Shown here: positions 36,140-44,117 of the stretch, one piece after another
How the letters are laid out: each line of letters opens with the position of its first letter
Numbering within the stretch: position 1 is the stretch's first letter
Position numbers and translations under genes: made by a program
Notes under the pieces: model-generated
The model's database searches: none
Told to the model about the DNA's origin: nothing
Seen by the model: only the letters and a program-made list of their open reading frames with translations
Source: Flavonifractor sp. AGMB03687
GTDB taxonomy: Bacteria; Bacillota; Clostridia; Oscillospirales; Oscillospiraceae
Direction: 5' to 3'
DNA: 64,000 bases
Assembly (NCBI RefSeq): GCF_017811815.1
Contig: NZ_JADKZI010000002.1
Location: 496,001 to 560,000 of the forward strand

Positions 36140-37279
36140 TTACTTGCCTGCCAGCGCCCGGACGGCCTCATCCGCCGCCAGCACATCCTCCAGGGTGGGC
36201 GCCTGCACCACCGGCACACCGGCCAGGGCACGCTCCACCCGCTTGGCGATGTCGCCGAAGGGGATCTTTCCCGCCAGGAACAGGCCAACCGCCGCCTCGT
36301 TGGCGCCGTTGAGCACCGCGGTGGCGGTACCGCCGGTTTTGGCGGCCTCCAACGCCAGGGACAGACAGGGGAACGCGTCGTAGTCCGGGGCGTGGAAGGT
36401 CAGGGGCGGACAGGTCAGCAGATCCAGGGGCTTTGCCACCGCCTGGGCGCGGGCGGGCCAGGTCAGGGCGTACTGGATGGGCAGGCGCATATCAGGCACC
36501 CCCATCTGAGCCAGCACCGCGTTATCACAGTATTCCACCATGGAGTGGATGATGCTCTCCCGGTGGACCACAATGGCGATTTTTTCGGGCGGCATACGGT
36601 AGAGCCGCATGGCCTCGATGAATTCCAGGCCCTTGTTCATCAAGGTGGCGGAATCCACGGTGATCTTGGCTCCCATGGACCAGTTGGGGTGGTTCAGGGC
36701 CTGCTCCACCGTGGCGGAGGCGATGCGCTCCTTGTCCCAGCCCCAGAAAGGCCCGCCGGAGGCGGTGAGGATGAGGCGTTTCACCTCTCCCCTATCCTGA
36801 CTGCCCTGCAGGCACTGGAAGATGGCGGAGTGCTCCGAGTCCACCGGCACGATCTCCGCGCCGTACTGGTCCGCTCCGTCCATTACCAGCTCCCCGGCAC
36901 ACACCAGGGTCTCCTTGTTGGCCAGAGCGATCCGCTTGCCCTGACGGACCGCGGCCAGGGTGGGCACCAGGCCCACCATACCCACCACGGCGGTGAGGAC
37001 GGTATCCGCCTCCGCCAGGGTGGCAGCCTCCACCAGGCCCTCGGGGCCGGAGGCCACCCGGATGCCGGTGTCGGCCAGCCGGGCCTTCAGATCAGCGGCG
37101 GCGGTCGGGTCCATCATGACCGCCAGCCTGGGTTTGAACTGGCGGCACTGCTCCTCCATCCGGTTTACATCCCGGTTGGCGGTCAATGCAGCCACAGTCA
37201 TGCCACAGGCGGCAATCACTTCCAGTGACTGCCGCCCGATGGAGCCGGTAGAACCCAGCAACGAAATGCAATTGCTCAT
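36140..37279 (-). CDS. dxr: 1-deoxy-D-xylulose 5-phosphate reductoisomerase
   Basis: 379 residues. Second step of the MEP pathway. NADPH site ISLLGSTGSIGRQSLEVI at the start, metal/substrate residues in VPVDSEHSAIFQCLQG, and LTASGGPFWG. Two bases from cdsA. Confidence 0.97.
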   Translation of the reverse strand: MSNCISLLGSTGSIGRQSLEVIAACGMTVAALTANRDVNRMEEQCRQFKPRLAVMMDPTAAADLKARLADTGIRVASGPEGLVEAATLAEADTVLTAVVGMVGLVPTLAAVRQGKRIALANKETLVCAGELVMDGADQYGAEIVPVDSEHSAIFQCLQGSQDRGEVKRLILTASGGPFWGWDKERIASATVEQALNHPNWSMGAKITVDSATLMNKGLEFIEAMRLYRMPPEKIAIVVHRESIIHSMVEYCDNAVLAQMGVPDMRLPIQYALTWPARAQAVAKPLDLLTCPPLTFHAPDYDAFPCLSLALEAAKTGGTATAVLNGANEAAVGLFLAGKIPFGDIAKRVERALAGVPVVQAPTLEDVLAADEAVRALAGK

Positions 37280-37281
37280 GT

Positions 37282-38106
37282 TCAGCCCCCCACTGCGGGC
37301 AGGAAATGGATCAGCAGCTCGATCAGGGGCGCACAGAAGATCACGCTGTCAAAGCGGTCCAGCACGCCGCCGTGACCGGGGAAAATATTGCCGAAATCCT
37401 TGAGACCGTATTCCCGCTTGATATAGGAAAAGGACAGGTCGCCCAGCTGGGACACCACGCTGCCCAGGGCGCCGTAGACAATGAGGTAAAGGTAGTCGAC
37501 CTGCATGGAGAACCCCAGCTGGAGCACCACGCCGTAGAGCACCGTACACACGATGGCGCCGGCAAAGCCGCCGATGGCGCCCTCCACCGTCTTTTTGGGA
37601 GAGAGCTCCGGAGCCAGCTTGTGCTTACCAAAGGCCATGCCTGCAAAGAGGGCGAAGGCATCGCTGAGGAACGCCACCACAAAGGGCAGAATGATGAGGG
37701 CCCTCCAGTACTCCATCTGCCGGATGCGCAGCAGCGAGGACAGGAAAAAGGGAATGACCACGCTGAGGAAGAAGGCGCCGCCCATTTTTTCCAGGGTGAT
37801 GCGCTTGTGGCTGCCAATGGCCTCGGCAAACAGCAGCACCACATACACGAACATGCCGCACAGCGCGGGCATCAGCTGGCCGCTGTAGAACACCCAAAAG
37901 GGGACCAGACCGGCCAAAACAAGCGAATAACCGGATATCCGAGTATGCTTCAAAAAGCCAGTGGACCACAGTACCTCATGCACCGCGATCATGGACAGGG
38001 CTGCAATCAGAATGGGCAGGACCACCGGATATGTCGGGGAAATCCCATAAATCAGCACAACAAGCAGCGGGATAAAGATCACCGCCACCATGATTCGCTT
38101 CCCCAC
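37282..38106 (-). CDS. cdsA: Phosphatidate cytidylyltransferase
   Basis: 274 residues with about seven or eight membrane helices. CDS signature in the C-terminal part: SYIKREYGLKDFGNIFPGHG followed by GVLDRFDS. Makes CDP-diacylglycerol for phospholipids. Confidence 0.96.
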   Translation of the reverse strand: MGKRIMVAVIFIPLLVVLIYGISPTYPVVLPILIAALSMIAVHEVLWSTGFLKHTRISGYSLVLAGLVPFWVFYSGQLMPALCGMFVYVVLLFAEAIGSHKRITLEKMGGAFFLSVVIPFFLSSLLRIRQMEYWRALIILPFVVAFLSDAFALFAGMAFGKHKLAPELSPKKTVEGAIGGFAGAIVCTVLYGVVLQLGFSMQVDYLYLIVYGALGSVVSQLGDLSFSYIKREYGLKDFGNIFPGHGGVLDRFDSVIFCAPLIELLIHFLPAVGG

Positions 38107-38850
38107 TCAGACACCTCCAAATCGACGGGAGCGGCTCTGATAAGCCGCCAGCGCCTTATGCAGCTCTTCCTTGCTGAAGTCGGGCCACAGTACGTCGGTG
38201 TAGTAAAACTCCGCGTAGGCCGACTGCCACAGCAGGAAGTTGGAGATCCGCAGCTCGCCGCTGGGACGGATCACCAGATCGGGATCTGGTACCCCGGCGG
38301 AGTAGAGATAGTTGGAGAAGGTCTCCTCCGTTAGCTCCTCCGGGCTCCGCTTTCCGGCCAGGCAGTCCGCCGCAAAAGCGCGGGCCGCCCGGACGATCTC
38401 GTCCCGTCCGCCATAGTTAAAGCATACGTTGACCTGCATGCCCTCATACCGGGTAGAAATATCGTCGGTACGGACGGTCAGCTCCCGCAGCTCCGGCGGC
38501 AGGGCGTCCAGATCGCCGAAAAAGTGCAGCCGGATCTTATCCTTCTCCATCTTCTCAATGGATTCCAGCAGATATTTTTTCAGCAGCCCAATGATGGCGG
38601 AGACCTCCTCCATGGGCCGCTTCCAGTTCTCTGTGGAAAACGCGTATACCGTCAGATACTCCAGACCGATTTTCTGGCAGTAGGTGGCAATGGTACGGAA
38701 GGTCTCAGCCCCGGCGGCGTGACCCGCGGTGCGGGGCAGTCCCCGGCGCTTGGCCCAGCGGCCGTTGCCGTCCATGATGATCGCCACGTGACGGGGCAGG
38801 CGGTCGAAATCCACTTCCGCCAGTTCCGTCTTTGGTTTGAATAAAGCCAT
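38107..38850 (-). CDS. uppS: Undecaprenyl diphosphate synthase (isoprenyl transferase)
   Basis: 247 residues. Catalytic loop VAIIMDGNGRWAKRRG and the C-terminal PDLVIRPSGELRISNFLLWQ. Makes the C55 lipid carrier for wall synthesis. Followed directly by cdsA. Confidence 0.97.
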   Translation of the reverse strand: MALFKPKTELAEVDFDRLPRHVAIIMDGNGRWAKRRGLPRTAGHAAGAETFRTIATYCQKIGLEYLTVYAFSTENWKRPMEEVSAIIGLLKKYLLESIEKMEKDKIRLHFFGDLDALPPELRELTVRTDDISTRYEGMQVNVCFNYGGRDEIVRAARAFAADCLAGKRSPEELTEETFSNYLYSAGVPDPDLVIRPSGELRISNFLLWQSAYAEFYYTDVLWPDFSKEELHKALAAYQSRSRRFGGV

Positions 38851-38875
38851 GCTTAAACCCGCCTATACGACACCA

Positions 38876-38902
38876 GTGCGGGACGCATCAGGCGCCCCGC
38901 AC
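38876..38902 (-). other. Hairpin between frr and uppS
   Basis: Arms GTGCGGG and CCCGCAC with a roughly 13-base loop, and no T-run on the leftward strand. It may be an mRNA processing or stability element within the operon. Confidence 0.5.
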
Positions 38903-38924
38903 CGGGTCTTTGTTCATTTTTGGA

Positions 38925-39479
38925 TCAGACCGCCATCAGTTCGTTTTCCTTCTTGGCAGTCAGCTCGTCAATCTCCTTGATCCGCTTGTCGGTGAGATCC
39001 TGGAGCTCCTTCTCATAATCCTTCCGGTCGTCCTCGGTCATCTCGCCCTTCTTCTCCAGGGCCTTGAACTTCTCCATGGCATCCCGGCGGATGTTGCGGA
39101 TGGCGACCTTACCGTTTTCGCCGTACTTCTTGACCTGCTTGGTCAGCTCCTTACGGCGCTCCTCGGTGAGCTGAGGGAAGGCCAGACGAATGACGCGGCC
39201 GTCGTTCTGGGGGTTGATGCCCAGGTCGGAGCACTGGATGGCCTTCTCGATGGCCTTCAGCAGGGTGCCGTCCCAGGGCTGGATCATCAGAGAACGGGGA
39301 TCGGGAGAGGAAATGGCGGCCACCTGGTTCAGGGGAGTGGGGGCGCCGTAGTAGTCCACGGTGATCTTGTCCAGCACGGCGGCGTTGGCACGGCCGGCAC
39401 GAACGCTGGCAAAATCGCTGACGACCACGTCGATGGTCTTTTTCATCTTGGCGTCAAATTCCTGATTGAGTTCCTTCAT
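38925..39479 (-). CDS. frr: Ribosome recycling factor
   Basis: 184 residues, the standard length. SVRAGRANAAVLDKITVDYYG and the C-terminal helix with DRKDYEKELQDLTDKRIKEID are typical. Releases ribosomes after termination. One base separates it from pyrH. Confidence 0.97.
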   Translation of the reverse strand: MKELNQEFDAKMKKTIDVVVSDFASVRAGRANAAVLDKITVDYYGAPTPLNQVAAISSPDPRSLMIQPWDGTLLKAIEKAIQCSDLGINPQNDGRVIRLAFPQLTEERRKELTKQVKKYGENGKVAIRNIRRDAMEKFKALEKKGEMTEDDRKDYEKELQDLTDKRIKEIDELTAKKENELMAV

Positions 39480-39480
39480 T

Positions 39481-40203
39481 TCACGGTTCCTCCTTCACGA
39501 TGGTTCCGATTTTTTCGCCCATGACCACCCGCAGAATGTTCTCAGGGTCCTTGAGCGCAAACAGGATCACCGGGATCTTGTTATCCATGGACAGGGACGT
39601 GGCGGTGGAATCCATCACCTCCAGGTGCTGAGCCAGCACCTGATCGTAGGTGATGCTGTCATACTTCACCGCGCTGGGGTCCTTTCGGGGATCGGCGGAG
39701 TACACGCCGTCAATGTTCTTGGCCAGCAGGATGGCGTCGGCGTCGATCTCAGCGGCGCGAAGCACAGCGGCGGTATCGGTGGAGAAGAAGGGATTGCCGG
39801 TGCCGCAGCCGAAGATGACTACTCTCCCCTTCTCCATGTGCCGGATGGCCCGGGAACGGATGTAAGGTTCGGCAATGGCCCGCATCTCAATGGCGGTCTG
39901 CACCCGCACATCCACGCCCTTCTGCTCCAGCACGTCGGCCACAGCCAGAGCGTTGATGGTGGTAGCCAGCATGCCCATATGGTCGGCGCGGGTACGCTCC
40001 ATCCGGTCGCCGCCATCCTTCAGGCCACGCCAGAAGTTGCCGCCGCCTACCACAATGCCCACCTGAACGCCGGTGGCCACACACTTCTTGATTACATCGC
40101 ATACGCTGCCGATCACGTCGAAATCCAGCCCGCGGCTGGCTTCGCCGGCGAGAGCCTCGCCGCTGACCTTCAGAAGGATCCGCTTGAACTGCGGTTCACT
40201 CAT
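39481..40203 (-). CDS. pyrH: UMP kinase
   Basis: 240 residues. Amino acid kinase fold: [24 protein letters not shown], and [19 protein letters not shown]. Start ATG 40203 (MSEPQFKR) follows GGGGTTGAAC. rpsB and tsf, which often precede pyrH in Firmicutes, are absent; a metal-resistance island lies upstream instead. Confidence 0.97.
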   Translation of the reverse strand: MSEPQFKRILLKVSGEALAGEASRGLDFDVIGSVCDVIKKCVATGVQVGIVVGGGNFWRGLKDGGDRMERTRADHMGMLATTINALAVADVLEQKGVDVRVQTAIEMRAIAEPYIRSRAIRHMEKGRVVIFGCGTGNPFFSTDTAAVLRAAEIDADAILLAKNIDGVYSADPRKDPSAVKYDSITYDQVLAQHLEVMDSTATSLSMDNKIPVILFALKDPENILRVVMGEKIGTIVKEEP

Positions 40204-40335
40204 ATGTTCAACCCCTTTTCGGAAAATCATGCTATCTTATTTTAATATAGTTTTCCATTTTTGCATAGAGGTTAGGCTAAAGTTTTTCAAATTATTCACT
40301 GTCTATCCGGTTTGTCCGATAAAATTTGCCAAAAG

Positions 40336-40371
40336 CCCCGGAATACGGCCCTTGGGCCGCATCCGGGGCAT
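40336..40371 (-). terminator. Terminator of the P1B ATPase gene
   Basis: Leftward hairpin, arms GCCCCGGATGCGGCCC and GGGCCGTATTCCGGGGC with small mismatches, followed by TTTT, seven bases after the stop. Confidence 0.85.
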
Positions 40372-40377
40372 CTGTGT

Positions 40378-42243
40378 CTACTTCCCCCGCCAGCGCAGCA
40401 GCAGGGCGGAATTGAGGATGACCGCCACCGACCCGGCGTTGTGGACCAGGGCCCCCACCACCGGGTTGAGGACGCCGGTGATGGCCAGGGCAATGGCGGC
40501 AAAATTCAGCGCCATGGAGAAGGTCAGATTGCATTTGATGGTGAACAGCATCCGCCGGGACAGCCGCAGCAGATGGGGCAGCTCCCGCAGGTCGTCCCCC
40601 ACCAGAGCCATATCGGCGGCGTCCACGGCGATGTCGCTGCCCACCCCTCCCATAGCAATGCCCACCATGGCCTTTTTCAGGGCGGGGGCGTCGTTGATTC
40701 CGTCGCCGATCATGCACGCCGGCCGCCCCTTCTCCTGGGCCCGGGCGATCCAATTCAGCTTGTCCTCCGGGAGGCAGCCCGCTCTCACCTCTTGAATACC
40801 CAACTGTCCGGCGATATGAGCGGCGGCGCTCGCATGGTCCCCCGTCAGCAGCACCGGCTGCACCCCGGCGGCCTCCACCGCCTTTATGGTATCTGCCGCG
40901 TCAGGCCGCAGGGTGTCGGCCAGAGCCAGTACTCCCAGCATGTCCCTCTCCCCCGCCAGATAGATGAGGGTACATCCCTCCCGGAGCCGCTGGGCGGCAA
41001 ATTTCTCCGCCTCCAGCGGCAGGGAGACTTCCATCTGCTCCATCAAAGTGCGGTTGCCTGCCCACAGGGTTCTGCCGTCCACCGTGCCCCGCAGACCCAG
41101 GCCGGGCAGCACCTCCACCCCCTGCCCAGCCGGGGTCAGGTGGGGATAGCGGGCCTTGCCGTCGGCGGTGACCGCCTTGCCCAGGGGGTGCTCCGACCAG
41201 GACTCCAGGCCCACAGCAGCCGCCCACACCGATTCCTCGGTCTGGCCGTTCAGCGGCAGCACCGACGTCACCCGCAGCTTGCCCATGGTCAGGGTTCCCG
41301 TTTTGTCAAAGGCCACGCAGGTAACGCCGGCCAGGCGCTCCAGGGCGTCCCCTTCCCGCACCAGGAAGCCGTGCCGGGTGGCATTCCCGATGGCCGCCAT
41401 AATGGCGGTGGGGGTGGCCAGCACCAGAGCGCAGGGGCAGAACACCACCAGAATGGTCACTGCCCGGATGAGCTCCCCGGTGACAAAGCCGGTAATGGCG
41501 GCGGCGGACAGGGCAATGACTACGATCCAGGTGGCCCACCGGTCGGCTAGGCCCACGATTTTGGCCTTCCCCGCATCGGCGGATTGGACCAGTCGCACCA
41601 TCCGCTGGATGGAGCTGTCCTCCCCCACCTTGGTGGCCTCCATGGTAAAGGCGCCGTACTGGTTTACCGTGCCGCTGGACACCGGGTCCCCGGGGGCCTT
41701 GTCCACCGGCAGGGACTCGCCGGTCATCACCGCCTGGTCCACCGAGGTGCGCCCCTCCTTGACCACCCCATCCACGGGGATGGTCTCGCCTGGCAGTACC
41801 CGCAGCAGCTCGCCCACCCGGATCTCCTCCGCCGGCACAACCTCTTCCCCATGCTCTGTGATCCGCCGGGCGGTGCGGGAGGTCAGCTTCACCAGCTTCT
41901 CAATGCCCGCCCGGGCCCGGGCCACCGTCAGGTCCTCCAGCAGGGCCCCCAACTGCATGATAAAGGCCACCTCGCCGGCGGCAAAGTCCTCCCCAATGAT
42001 CACCGAGGCCACCAGTGCGATGGATACCAGCACGTCGGCCTTGATGTCGAAGGCGGTGACCAGACCGATGATGGCCTCCAGGATGATGGGCAGGCCGCAC
42101 AGCACAATGGCCACCCAGGCGGGATCGACCGGCAGCTGTTCACCCCACAGGATGCTGGCCAGCAGGGCCAGCCCCGAGAGCACCAGCAGCACAACGTCCT
42201 TTTTGACACCGCCCCACTCCAGCAGCTTCCCCAGTTGTTTCAT
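40378..42243 (-). CDS. Heavy-metal P1B-type ATPase without HMA domain
   Basis: 621 residues. Membrane helices, TGESLP, ion-site VFCPCALVLATPTAI, phosphorylation site DKTGTLT, HP motif SEHPLG, GDGINDAP. The last helices read NPVVGALVHNAGSVAVILNSALLL, which is not a typical Cu (NxxYN) or Zn (DxG) pattern, so the metal is uncertain. The CsoR/CstR-like operators in the promoter favour Cu(I), or a sulfur or other cation stress. Ribosome site AGGAGG. Confidence 0.85.
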   Translation of the reverse strand: MKQLGKLLEWGGVKKDVVLLVLSGLALLASILWGEQLPVDPAWVAIVLCGLPIILEAIIGLVTAFDIKADVLVSIALVASVIIGEDFAAGEVAFIMQLGALLEDLTVARARAGIEKLVKLTSRTARRITEHGEEVVPAEEIRVGELLRVLPGETIPVDGVVKEGRTSVDQAVMTGESLPVDKAPGDPVSSGTVNQYGAFTMEATKVGEDSSIQRMVRLVQSADAGKAKIVGLADRWATWIVVIALSAAAITGFVTGELIRAVTILVVFCPCALVLATPTAIMAAIGNATRHGFLVREGDALERLAGVTCVAFDKTGTLTMGKLRVTSVLPLNGQTEESVWAAAVGLESWSEHPLGKAVTADGKARYPHLTPAGQGVEVLPGLGLRGTVDGRTLWAGNRTLMEQMEVSLPLEAEKFAAQRLREGCTLIYLAGERDMLGVLALADTLRPDAADTIKAVEAAGVQPVLLTGDHASAAAHIAGQLGIQEVRAGCLPEDKLNWIARAQEKGRPACMIGDGINDAPALKKAMVGIAMGGVGSDIAVDAADMALVGDDLRELPHLLRLSRRMLFTIKCNLTFSMALNFAAIALAITGVLNPVVGALVHNAGSVAVILNSALLLRWRGK

Positions 42244-42256
42244 GTAGACACCTCCT

Positions 42257-42272
42257 ATACCCCCACGGGTAT
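42257..42272. promoter_or_regulatory. CsoR/CstR-type operator, downstream copy
   Basis: ATACCCCCACGGGTAT, an inverted repeat with G/C tracts typical of CsoR-family sites. It lies past the -10, between transcription start and ribosome site. Confidence 0.8.
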
Positions 42273-42281
42273 CTCACCCAC

Positions 42282-42310
42282 ATTATACCCATGGGGGTAT
42301 AGGTTGTCAA
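42282..42310 (-). promoter_or_regulatory. Consensus promoter of the P1B ATPase gene
   Basis: Leftward: TTGACA (42310-42305), spacer 17, TATAAT (42287-42282). Both hexamers are perfect, so tight repression is needed and is supplied by the flanking operators. Confidence 0.9.
42285..42300. promoter_or_regulatory. CsoR/CstR-type operator, spacer copy
   Basis: ATACCCATGGGGGTAT, nearly the reverse complement of the copy at 42257 (one difference). It lies in the promoter spacer and overlaps the -10. Confidence 0.82.
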
Positions 42311-42344
42311 GCAAAAAGAGGGAGGACAAGCCTCCCTCTCTGCT

Positions 42345-42638
42345 TTACAGCCCTCTGGCCTTTTTGATCAGTTCCATGGCCTCTCCCTTGGTCAGGCTCC
42401 GCCCGGCGGAGAGGACCTTGCCGTCCACCACCAGAGCCGGGGTGGTCATGACGCCGTAGGCTGCAATCTGGCTGAAGTCGGTAACGTGGCCCACCTCCAG
42501 GTCCAGCCCCAGTTCGGCCAACGCCTGCCGGGTCACATCCTCCAGAGCGTTGCACTTGGCGCACCCGGAGCCCAGCACCTTCACAGGAGCGTTGGGGTGA
42601 TCCTCCCCTACCTTTTTCTTGTTACCAAACACTCCCAT
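42345..42638 (-). CDS. Small thioredoxin-like protein (redox-active disulfide protein 2 type)
   Basis: 97 residues. Thioredoxin_3 fold: VKVLGSGCAKCNALEDVTRQAL with CxxC, then YGVMTTPALVVDGKV. AAGGAGG precedes ATG 42638. It follows the permease gene and shares its ArsR control, a common pairing in ArsP/permease operons, where it may act in thiol or arsenical handling. Confidence 0.85.
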   Translation of the reverse strand: MGVFGNKKKVGEDHPNAPVKVLGSGCAKCNALEDVTRQALAELGLDLEVGHVTDFSQIAAYGVMTTPALVVDGKVLSAGRSLTKGEAMELIKKARGL

Positions 42639-42651
42639 GATAAAATCCTCC

Positions 42652-43665
42652 TTATAAAATGATCCATTGGAACAGATTGAACAGATAGCCAACCACAATG
42701 ATCCCCAGGGTACACACCCCGATAAAAGCCGCCAGCAGCTTGGGCTTTACTGCCTTCCGCAACATGATGAGGGAGGGCAGGCTGAGGGTGGTCACCGCCA
42801 TCATGAGGGCCAGCACGGTACCCAGCTGGGCTCCCTTGGCCAGCAGAGCCTCGGCAATAGGGATGGTGCCAAAAATATCGGCATACATGGGCACGCCCAC
42901 CAGCACAGCCAGCACCACGCCCAGAGGGTTGCCGTCCCCCAGAATACCCTGGATCCAGCTCTCCGGCAGCCAGTTGTGGATGATGGCGCCGACGCCCACC
43001 CCCACCAGTACATAAGGAAAGACCTTGCGGAAGGTGGCGGTCATCTGGCCCTTGGCGTAACTCACTCGCTCCCGGCGGGTGGGGGTGTGGTCCTCACAGT
43101 CCAAAGCAGCGGCGTGGCGGACAAAGTCCTCCACATGGCGCTCCATGCCCAGCTTCTCCAGCACCGTACCACCGATGACCGCGATAATCAGCCCCAGCAC
43201 CACATAAAGCACCGCCACCCGGGCGCCGAAAATGCTCATCAGCAGCACCAGACTGCCCAGGTCCACCATGGGAGACGAGATCAGGAAGGAAAAAGTCACT
43301 CCGATGGGCAACCCCGCACTGGTAAAGCCCATAAACAGCGGAATGGAGGAACAGGAGCAGAAAGGGGTCACCGTTCCCAGCAGGGCAGCCAGCAGATTGG
43401 CCCATATGCCATGGAATCGGCCCAAAATCCGGCGGCTGCGCTCCGGCGGAAAGTAGCTCTGGATGTAAGACACCACAAAGATCAGAGCACAGAGCAAAAT
43501 GGTTATTTTCAGTACGTCATAGCAGAAAAACTGCAGGCTGCCGCCCCAGCGGGTGGTCAGATCCACTCCCAGAGTCTCCAGTCCCCGGCCGATCAGGCGC
43601 TCCAGCCACTTCATGCCCAGCACCTGGTTCTGAACAAATTGCCACCCGGCGGAAATCATCTCCAT
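42652..43665 (-). CDS. arsP: Permease of the ArsP/DUF318 family
   Basis: 337 residues with about eight membrane helices in two repeats. The repeat motif TPFCSCSSIPLFMGFTSAG carries the Cys pair typical of the family, some members of which export trivalent organoarsenicals; the second repeat has GVPMYADIFGTIPIAEAL. ATG 43665 follows GAGAGG; a longer frame runs back through the regulator gene and is rejected. Substrate by similarity only. Confidence 0.83.
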   Translation of the reverse strand: MEMISAGWQFVQNQVLGMKWLERLIGRGLETLGVDLTTRWGGSLQFFCYDVLKITILLCALIFVVSYIQSYFPPERSRRILGRFHGIWANLLAALLGTVTPFCSCSSIPLFMGFTSAGLPIGVTFSFLISSPMVDLGSLVLLMSIFGARVAVLYVVLGLIIAVIGGTVLEKLGMERHVEDFVRHAAALDCEDHTPTRRERVSYAKGQMTATFRKVFPYVLVGVGVGAIIHNWLPESWIQGILGDGNPLGVVLAVLVGVPMYADIFGTIPIAEALLAKGAQLGTVLALMMAVTTLSLPSLIMLRKAVKPKLLAAFIGVCTLGIIVVGYLFNLFQWIIL

Positions 43666-43676
43666 ATCAGCACCTC

Positions 43677-43700
43677 TCACATCAAGTTTTTTTGATGTAT
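43677..43700. promoter_or_regulatory. ArsR-type operator, second copy
   Basis: Arms TCACATCAAG and TTTGATGTAT around TTTT, matching the operator at 44017 in layout with a few mismatches. It sits between the regulator and the permease, 12 bases from the permease start. Confidence 0.72.
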
Positions 43701-43721
43701 TGTTCGGGAAAAAGCAGCTGC

Positions 43722-44006
43722 TCACGCATCGGGCGTGGTCAGCTGCTCCAGCAGACGAATGGCGGCGGCACAGCCGTCGGGACTGAGCCGATAGTGGGTC
43801 CACTTCCCCTCCTGCCGGCTGTCCACCAGACCGGACTGGCACAGGATCTTCATGTGGTAGGACACCGCCGACTGGCCTAAATCCAGCTGGTCCATCAGCA
43901 CGCAGGCGCACTTCTCTCCGCCCCGCAGCAGCTCCAGAATGGCCAGCCGCTTGGGGTCGCATAGGGCCTTGAATACCCGGGCGTTGCGCCGGTGGATCCC
44001 GTCCAT
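43722..44006 (-). CDS. arsR: ArsR-family repressor
   Basis: 94 residues. VFKALCDPKRLAILELLRGG, metal/metalloid Cys in EKCACVLMDQLDL, and recognition helix QSAVSYHMKILCQSGLV. CxC in the DNA-binding helix region fits As(III)/Sb(III)-type ArsR. ATG 44006 follows GAGGTGAAC. First gene of arsR-arsP-thioredoxin. Confidence 0.87.
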   Translation of the reverse strand: MDGIHRRNARVFKALCDPKRLAILELLRGGEKCACVLMDQLDLGQSAVSYHMKILCQSGLVDSRQEGKWTHYRLSPDGCAAAIRLLEQLTTPDA

Positions 44007-44016
44007 GCCGTTCACC

Positions 44017-44040
44017 TCACATCAAAATTATTTGATGTGA
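44017..44040. promoter_or_regulatory. ArsR-type operator, primary
   Basis: Perfect inverted repeat: arms TCACATCAAA and TTTGATGTGA around ATTA, containing the ATCAA...TTGAT signature of ArsR sites. It lies directly after the -10. Confidence 0.88.
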
Positions 44041-44042
44041 TC

Positions 44043-44071
44043 ATTTTAACACCAGACCCATCCCCTGTCAA
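44043..44071 (-). promoter_or_regulatory. arsR operon promoter
   Basis: Leftward: TTGACA (44071-44066), spacer 17, TAAAAT (44048-44043). Confidence 0.85.
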
Positions 44072-44077
44072 GAGAAA

Positions 44078-44103
44078 AATTCCCCGCCTTTTGGCGGGGG
44101 ATT
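44078..44103 (-). terminator. Terminator of the NAGPA-domain gene
   Basis: Leftward hairpin TCCCCCGCC/GGCGGGGA with loop AAAA and TTTTT after. It abuts the arsR -35. Confidence 0.87.
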
Positions 44104-44117
44104 TTCGAGTGATTTGC

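Noticed and set aside
33947..37228. A 1093-codon open frame on the plus strand
   Set aside because: It lies antisense to ispG, rseP and dxr and has low-complexity His/Gly/Val-rich composition, the usual shadow of GC-rich codon use.
43666..43962. N-terminal extension of the ArsP permease
   Set aside because: It overlaps the ArsR gene in another frame and the internal operator; ATG 43665 has a good ribosome site.
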